Shown here one piece after another: positions 41,127 to 44,218 of a stretch of DNA of 44,218 nt. Source of the DNA: a virus; the IMG/VR virus record IMGVR_UViG_3300046011_004673, positions 1-44,218 of that record; one strand, given 5' to 3'. Numbering within the stretch: position 1 is the stretch's first letter; every line of letters starts with the position of its first letter. The translations under genes were made by a program, and so were the position numbers. The notes beneath the pieces were generated by a model. That model worked only from the letters and a program-made list of their open reading frames with translations. It was not told the origin of the DNA and made no database searches.

Positions 41127-41402
41127 TCAGGGGAAGACGAGCACCGTGCAGGTGCGGTTGTAGGGATCGAACGAACCGTTGAGAGCGTCACAACGGTCGC
41201 CGGGCGCACCACCTGCACGCAGATGGATACGCACGAACTGGTGGCCGGTGAGCGGCATGGGCTCACCTTCGTAGATGTCGATGGTCTTGGAGAGTCGCAC
41301 GGTGGCGGAGCAGTTGACGACGGCGAGTCCGAACAGCAGCACTCCGACGATGGCCGCAGCGATCCATGTGACGATGCTCAGGGGTGAGTAGACCGGCTTC
41401 AT
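41127..41402 (-). CDS. Small membrane-anchored protein
   Basis: A 91-residue protein with an N-terminal span (about residues 8-29) ending VVNCS and a polar C-terminal domain with a cysteine pair (GDRCDALNGSFDPYNRTC), which may form a disulfide outside the membrane. Residue Cys31 is not in a canonical lipobox. Overlaps the upstream gene by four bases. Unknown role; a superinfection-exclusion type is possible. Confidence 0.55.
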   Translation of the reverse strand: MKPVYSPLSIVTWIAAAIVGVLLFGLAVVNCSATVRLSKTIDIYEGEPMPLTGHQFVRIHLRAGGAPGDRCDALNGSFDPYNRTCTVLVFP

Positions 41403-41620
41403 GCGCACGTCACGTGCAGGTCGGCCAACGTGATGTCGAACTTGCATGGCAGGTCGAAGGCGTTGTACCCGACGATGGTGGCGATGCCGTTCTGAATGTG
41501 GAGTGCGGCGTCCCACATGACTTCCAGGGCGGAGCCGTTGGCGATGGAGGACAACTTGTTGCCATCGAACTCGTAGACAGAGCCGGTGGTGTTGGTCATG
41601 GTGGCGACGGTGCGGGTCAT
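41399..41620 (-). CDS. Small protein, unknown
   Basis: A 73-residue protein with AAAGG upstream of ATG 41620. The sequence has alternating hydrophobics (VYEFDGNKLSSIANG, ALHIQNGIATIVGYNAFD). It is the first gene of the chain that runs left from here and begins directly below a gene-free stretch with repeats, so transcription may start above it. Confidence 0.55.
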   Translation of the reverse strand: MTRTVATMTNTTGSVYEFDGNKLSSIANGSALEVMWDAALHIQNGIATIVGYNAFDLPCKFDITLADLHVTCA

Positions 41621-41940
41621 GGGAACCTTTCGGTGGGAAATGGACATGGGCGAAGGGGAGCAGTTTGGAGTCATGCTCAGGACTGGTGAGACGGAGGTGC
41701 CTCTCACCACGCACGCAATTCCAGCCGCAGCTAAGCGTGCTTTCCGCTGTTCATTACGACACATGGCCCAACTGGCGGCTAAATCACCATGTGAAGTCGG
41801 TACGTTCCAGCAAGGGGCGATCCGATGATCAGTCGGAGCGAGCCTTGGTGTCACATACAGCGATGTGGAGTGTGTGCGCAACGATCCATGTGACGTTGGC
41901 GCAACGATCCATGTGATAGTGGAGACCTCTCGCCGTGGGT
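41621..41940 (-). promoter_or_regulatory. Gene-free leader with direct repeats
   Basis: No convincing gene. An 18-base direct repeat, GCGCAACGATCCATGTGA, lies at 41876-41893 and 41899-41916 (period 23). The core CCATGTGA also occurs at 41787-41794, and a 16/18 match lies at 41354-41371 inside the downstream membrane gene. On the - strand each full repeat holds TTGCGC, which could be a -35; one is followed 18 bases later by TATGTG. Likely binding sites for a regulator upstream of the leftward chain. Confidence 0.5.
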
Positions 41941-41949
41941 GTCCGCCAT

Positions 41950-42070
41950 CGAGCGTGAGCTCGAGGGCAGCAGTGCGTCGGCGCAGCCGGCCGCACAAGC
42001 CCCGCCGTGAGGCGGGGCGCGCGGCTGCCCGGGCCGGGCATCCCCTGACTGGGGGACGCTCGGCCCGGGC
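41950..42070. terminator. Cluster of GC-rich hairpins
   Basis: CGAGC-GTGA-GCTCG at 41950-41963; GCCCCGCC-GTGA-GGCGGGGC at 41999-42018, which GCAGCCG (41983-41989) and CGGCTGC (42022-42028) can enclose; and GCCCGGGCCG pairing with CGGCCCGGGC at 42027-42070, with an inner CCCC/GGGG stem. Read leftward the 41999-42018 hairpin is followed by TTG, so it can terminate the gene ending at 42081. Confidence 0.65.
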
Positions 42071-42080
42071 GGCTACGCGG

Positions 42081-42998
42081 TCACTCGGGGTCGATCGCCA
42101 TTGCGGCCGCGTGTGCAAGGTCCAGGGCGGAACGCTTGCGCTCGGTGGGCTGTTCGTCCCTGTGCTGCTCGTCGCTCGGCGCGTCGGCCTCGGCCGCTGC
42201 CTGCGCGATCTCGACGAGGCGGCGCGCTGCCTGCTTGGCTTCGTGCCACCGCTTGCCGATCTGCTCGGCTGTGGTCGGACTGAGTACGGCGAGCAGTCGT
42301 ACGTTCGACAAGAAGGCGCGCTGTTCACCTGCGCCGGGCTCGGCGCGCTTGCTGTCCGGCACGTACTGGCCGAGATAGGGGACGCGGTTTCCGTCGGGCA
42401 AGTCGTAGAACATCGTCTCATGGTGCGGAACGGCGATGAGGTGAACGAGGTATTCACCATCGCTGTTCGTGCGGTCGTGGTCGTCTGCGAGCATGAACGT
42501 CACCTCGCCTACGGTGATCGTGCCGACGAGGTCGTCTCGCTTGTTCCATCGGCGCGTGTAGACCTTGTCTGTGCGAACCTCTCCTGTGTACAGATCGACT
42601 CGGCGCACCTTGCGGTGTTCGTGCAACTGGTTCGTGAGATTCTTTGTCCAGAGATCGAGGGCGACGCGCTCGGGGATTCCGTCGGCGCGCAGGGCGTCGA
42701 CGTAACTGGCGGCGGTCATCTTGGGCGACGCGTAGCGGTCGGTGAGCGTCTGGGCGACCTGCTCGACTACGGCGAGTGCCTGCACGTATTCGGCCGTGTC
42801 GTAGTAGGGCAAGTCCTCGGGCATCATCGAAGCGCGGGCGGCGTCGTCGATGAGACCATCGGCGTACGCTTCGGGGTCGCGAAGCATGGCGACGGTGGCG
42901 GCGTCGCGCTGCTCGTCGGTGTACTGCGCGGGCTTCTTCCTCGATGCGCGGGGCTTGCGGGGCTTGGTGGGCTTGGGGGTGGTGGTCTTTGCGGTCAT
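42081..42998 (-). CDS. Protein of unknown function, early promoter-proximal
   Basis: A 305-residue protein. A Lys/Pro/Thr basic tail (about residues 1-25) precedes a helical region (DEQRDAATVAMLRDPEAY, then YVQALAVVEQVAQTLTDRY) and a mixed domain (VDLYTGEVRTDKVYTRRWNK..; TITVGEVTFMLADDHDR; EYLVHLIAVPHHETMFYDLP). The acidic C-terminus is helical. ATG 42998 has AAGGAAC upstream; an in-frame GTG at 43049 overlapping the previous stop (GTGA) is an alternative. I do not recognise it; replication or host takeover are possibilities only. Confidence 0.6.
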   Translation of the reverse strand: MTAKTTTPKPTKPRKPRASRKKPAQYTDEQRDAATVAMLRDPEAYADGLIDDAARASMMPEDLPYYDTAEYVQALAVVEQVAQTLTDRYASPKMTAASYVDALRADGIPERVALDLWTKNLTNQLHEHRKVRRVDLYTGEVRTDKVYTRRWNKRDDLVGTITVGEVTFMLADDHDRTNSDGEYLVHLIAVPHHETMFYDLPDGNRVPYLGQYVPDSKRAEPGAGEQRAFLSNVRLLAVLSPTTAEQIGKRWHEAKQAARRLVEIAQAAAEADAPSDEQHRDEQPTERKRSALDLAHAAAMAIDPE

Positions 42999-43045
42999 GG
43001 TGTGGGTTCCTTCTGTGGGTTGGTTGGTGGTGGTTGGGTTGGTGG

Positions 43046-43255
43046 TCACTTGGTGGGCTTCGACTGGCTGCGGATGACTCGGCGCGTGACGTGCACGGTT
43101 GCGCCATTCACGACGAGCGCGATTCGGTCGAACTCGATCACGGCTGGTCGGTGCTCGGTCTCGGGCGCGTCGTCCTCGTATTCCTGCGCTGGCAGCGTGT
43201 CCAGCATGGCGGCGAGTGTGTGGGGGTCGGTCGGGATTTCTCGGGCGTGGTACAT
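43046..43255 (-). CDS. First gene of the leftward block, unknown
   Basis: A 69-residue protein with ATG at 43255 (AGAAAG upstream): AREIPTDPHTLAAMLDTLPAQEY, an acidic stretch (EDDAPETE), then strands AVIEFDRIALVVNGATVHVTRRV and a Lys-rich tail. Might be a small DNA-binding or regulatory protein, but I recognise no family. It is the promoter-proximal gene of the right arm. Confidence 0.55.
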   Translation of the reverse strand: MYHAREIPTDPHTLAAMLDTLPAQEYEDDAPETEHRPAVIEFDRIALVVNGATVHVTRRVIRSQSKPTK

Positions 43256-43440
43256 GGTGGGTGTCTTTCTGCTCGGGGCAAGCGGTCGCGCTGCCGTAGG
43301 CAAGCGTATCCGCTCGGGGGTGTACGAACGGACAGTTACCGGGCGGTAAGACGACGCGCACTAGCGGGTAGGTTCGTATGCGCCTTTGTTCGTAGTGTGT
43401 GTGCACTGCGCCGGCGGTAGTGCAGATGCACTAGACAGCC
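43256..43440 (-). promoter_or_regulatory. Leftward early promoter region with palindromes
   Basis: Three operator-like features: TGTACGAACG at 43321-43330, the same ten bases that form the right half of the 34447 palindrome; TTACCGGGCGGTAA, a perfect palindrome, at 43336-43349; and TAGTGCA-GA-TGCACTA at 43418-43433. I cannot place a confident -10/-35. These would be binding sites for the repressor or HTH proteins of this genome. Confidence 0.5.
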
Positions 43441-43458
43441 ATAATGCCTGTTGCCCAT

Positions 43459-43490
43459 CGGGGGGTGATGCGTTTGCACCCCCCGGGGGG
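43459..43490. repeat. GC-run hairpin
   Basis: CGGGGGGTG pairs perfectly with CACCCCCCG over a nine-base loop (43459-43485), and the C6 of the right arm is also followed by G6 (CCCCCCGGGGGG, 43479-43490), so two alternative hairpins compete. Could be a switch or a replication pause site; no function shown. Confidence 0.6.
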
Positions 43491-43513
43491 CTACAGAGCC
43501 AAAAAACGCCGAC

Positions 43514-43610
43514 ACGGTTGTCAAGGGTCAGGGTGCAGATTGTTTCCGGGGGCATTTTGGTTTCCCCGGAAAGAATCTGTGCACTGACTTGCGAAGCCCT
43601 TGACAACCGT
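43514..43610. repeat. 97-base near-perfect inverted repeat
   Basis: Outer arms ACGGTTGTCAAGGG (43514-43527) and CCCTTGACAACCGT (43597-43610) pair perfectly. Inner arms (AGATT.TTTCCGGGG at 43537-43551 and CCCCGGAAA.AATCT at 43564-43578) pair with one mismatch around the loop GCATTTTGGTTT. Between outer and inner arms TCAGG.GTGC pairs with GTGCACTGA imperfectly, and the right arm has an extra CTTGCGAAG. The whole element can fold as one long hairpin or cruciform. Confidence 0.85.
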
Positions 43611-43970
43611 CTCCGGGCTGGATTGCGCCAGGGCTAGGCGGCTCCGTCCGCCGTCAGCGGGGGTGCACGGGGGTGCAACCCCCTGCCCCGGCTGGAAGCC
43701 CCCCCGGAGGGCAGGCCGGGTAGCAGGACGTCGCTGCGCGCTGCGGACTTGCATGTCTGACGGTCGCCAGCATGTCGTTTGTGCGCAGCGCCAACGATCA
43801 CGCACGCAGAAAGCCGGACGGTGTTGGCTGCGTGCGTCGGTGCCGACCAGCGAGTCAAAGAGTGGGAGGAGAACGGTTGAAGTAGCCAGATCAAGACGGC
43901 GATCGCCACGCGTGCGTAGGCCCGACGAGCCACGCAGCGTCGGTGAAGCGTCTGGATCACCAAGAGACGA
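43611..43970. other. Gene-free stretch
   Basis: Both strands have open frames here but their composition (Arg/Ser/Pro-rich, no pattern) looks non-coding. Visible structure: C-rich/G-rich runs around 43657-43710 and a ten-base-pair inverted repeat ACGCACGCAG/CTGCGTGCGT at 43800-43837. No tRNA found. Confidence 0.5.
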
Positions 43971-44045
43971 GTGAGTTATCCACAGTCCCGACGGGGCAGG
44001 GGCTTGACCCCCACGACCAGGCCTACGCACCTGTGGATAACTCAC
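43971..44045. other. Putative replication origin: inverted DnaA boxes
   Basis: GTGAGTTATCCACAG (43971-43985) and CTGTGGATAACTCAC (44031-44045) form a perfect 15-base-pair inverted repeat. Inside each arm is TTATCCACA, the exact consensus DnaA box, at 43976-43984 and (complement) 44032-44040. They flank 45 bases with GGGGCAGGGGCTTGACCCCC. No typical AT-rich unwinding element is seen within the window, but host DnaA loading here is the simplest reading. Confidence 0.7.
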
Positions 44046-44129
44046 GGGAGGGCAGTGGGGTAGAGGGGCAGGTGGGGACGGGTGTACGTGACAGCCCGCT
44101 CAACCCGGCGCAGCGTGGTCGTCTCGGTT

Positions 44130-44204
44130 GACCCCTTCGGTGGGGTCGAGCGAGGCGGACCAAGGGTGTCGGGTGGGTCGACCCGCCGCTTCGGTGCGGT
44201 GGGT
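44130..44204. terminator. Two hairpins with identical loop sequence TTCGGT
   Basis: GACCCC-TTCGGT-GGGGTC at 44130-44147 and ACCCGCCGC-TTCGGT-GCGGTGGGT at 44181-44204 (one G:T wobble). TTCG loops are very stable in RNA. They sit at the right edge of the window and may end a transcript or begin a leader for the late genes if the ends are joined. No good T tract follows. Confidence 0.6.
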
Positions 44205-44218
44205 TGGCCTGCCCGATG

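Noticed and set aside
41876-41916. CRISPR array
   Set aside because: Only two direct 18-base repeats with a five-base gap; no spacers of normal size and no cas genes.
41865-43349. 494-residue open frame on the + strand
   Set aside because: It crosses the hairpin cluster and is antisense to two - genes with SD sites; composition is shadow-like.
43521-44045. Overlapping open frames on both strands in the right-end region
   Set aside because: They run through the inverted repeats and DnaA-box arms, have Arg/Ser/Pro-rich unpatterned products, and lack SD sites.
43000-44218. tRNA genes
   Set aside because: I checked hairpin-rich segments for a cloverleaf with T-loop TTC and CCA-type acceptor; none fits.

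Overview
The window looks like most or all of the genome of a tailed double-stranded DNA phage, or a closely related provirus, of a GC-rich bacterium. The host is probably actinobacterial: start codons are often GTG, Shine-Dalgarno (SD) sites are strong, and there is a phiC31 gp3-like protein and a DUF4190 protein. The host is inferred, not shown. The absence of a recognisable tape measure, tail tube or sheath, together with a 2716-residue virion protein and a propeller-like tail protein, suggests a short-tailed (podovirus-like) particle.

Left arm (1-29042, all + strand): virion and lysis genes. In order these are small basic proteins, structural and adhesin proteins (1790-5045), the large terminase (5599), the portal (7407), the giant virion protein (9714-17864) with three companions to 21502, then scaffold, a small protein and the major capsid protein (21855-23869) between two terminator-like hairpins. 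Connector, tail hub/propeller and tail-fibre genes follow, then an amidase endolysin, two membrane proteins (holin candidates) and a tiny basic protein. Most genes are coupled by TGATG, ATGA or GTGA overlaps. The arm ends at a strong hairpin (29051-29085) where it meets the right arm.

Right arm (29157-43255, almost all - strand): early and DNA-metabolism genes in long translationally coupled chains. Recognisable members are a phiC31 gp3-like protein, a ParB-like protein, a Cas4-like PD-(D/E)XK nuclease with a four-cysteine cluster, a RusA-like resolvase, an ArdC-like antirestriction protein, an SSB, and small winged-helix or zinc-ribbon proteins. One + strand gene (34479-34772) encodes a helix-turn-helix protein; it diverges from the nuclease gene across a perfect palindrome and overlaps rusA tail to tail. 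Between rusA and the SSB lies a tandem family of tiny genes joined by near-identical start/stop junctions.

Right end (43256-44218): about 960 bases with no convincing gene but dense symmetry. It holds small operator-like palindromes, a 97-base near-perfect inverted repeat, several GC hairpins, and two perfect TTATCCACA-type DnaA boxes in inverted orientation. I read this as the regulatory and replication-origin region. I recognise no DNA polymerase, primase, helicase or integrase here, so a replication strategy borrowing host DnaA and replisome, helped by the phage SSB, nuclease and resolvase, is the simplest model, though it is inferred.
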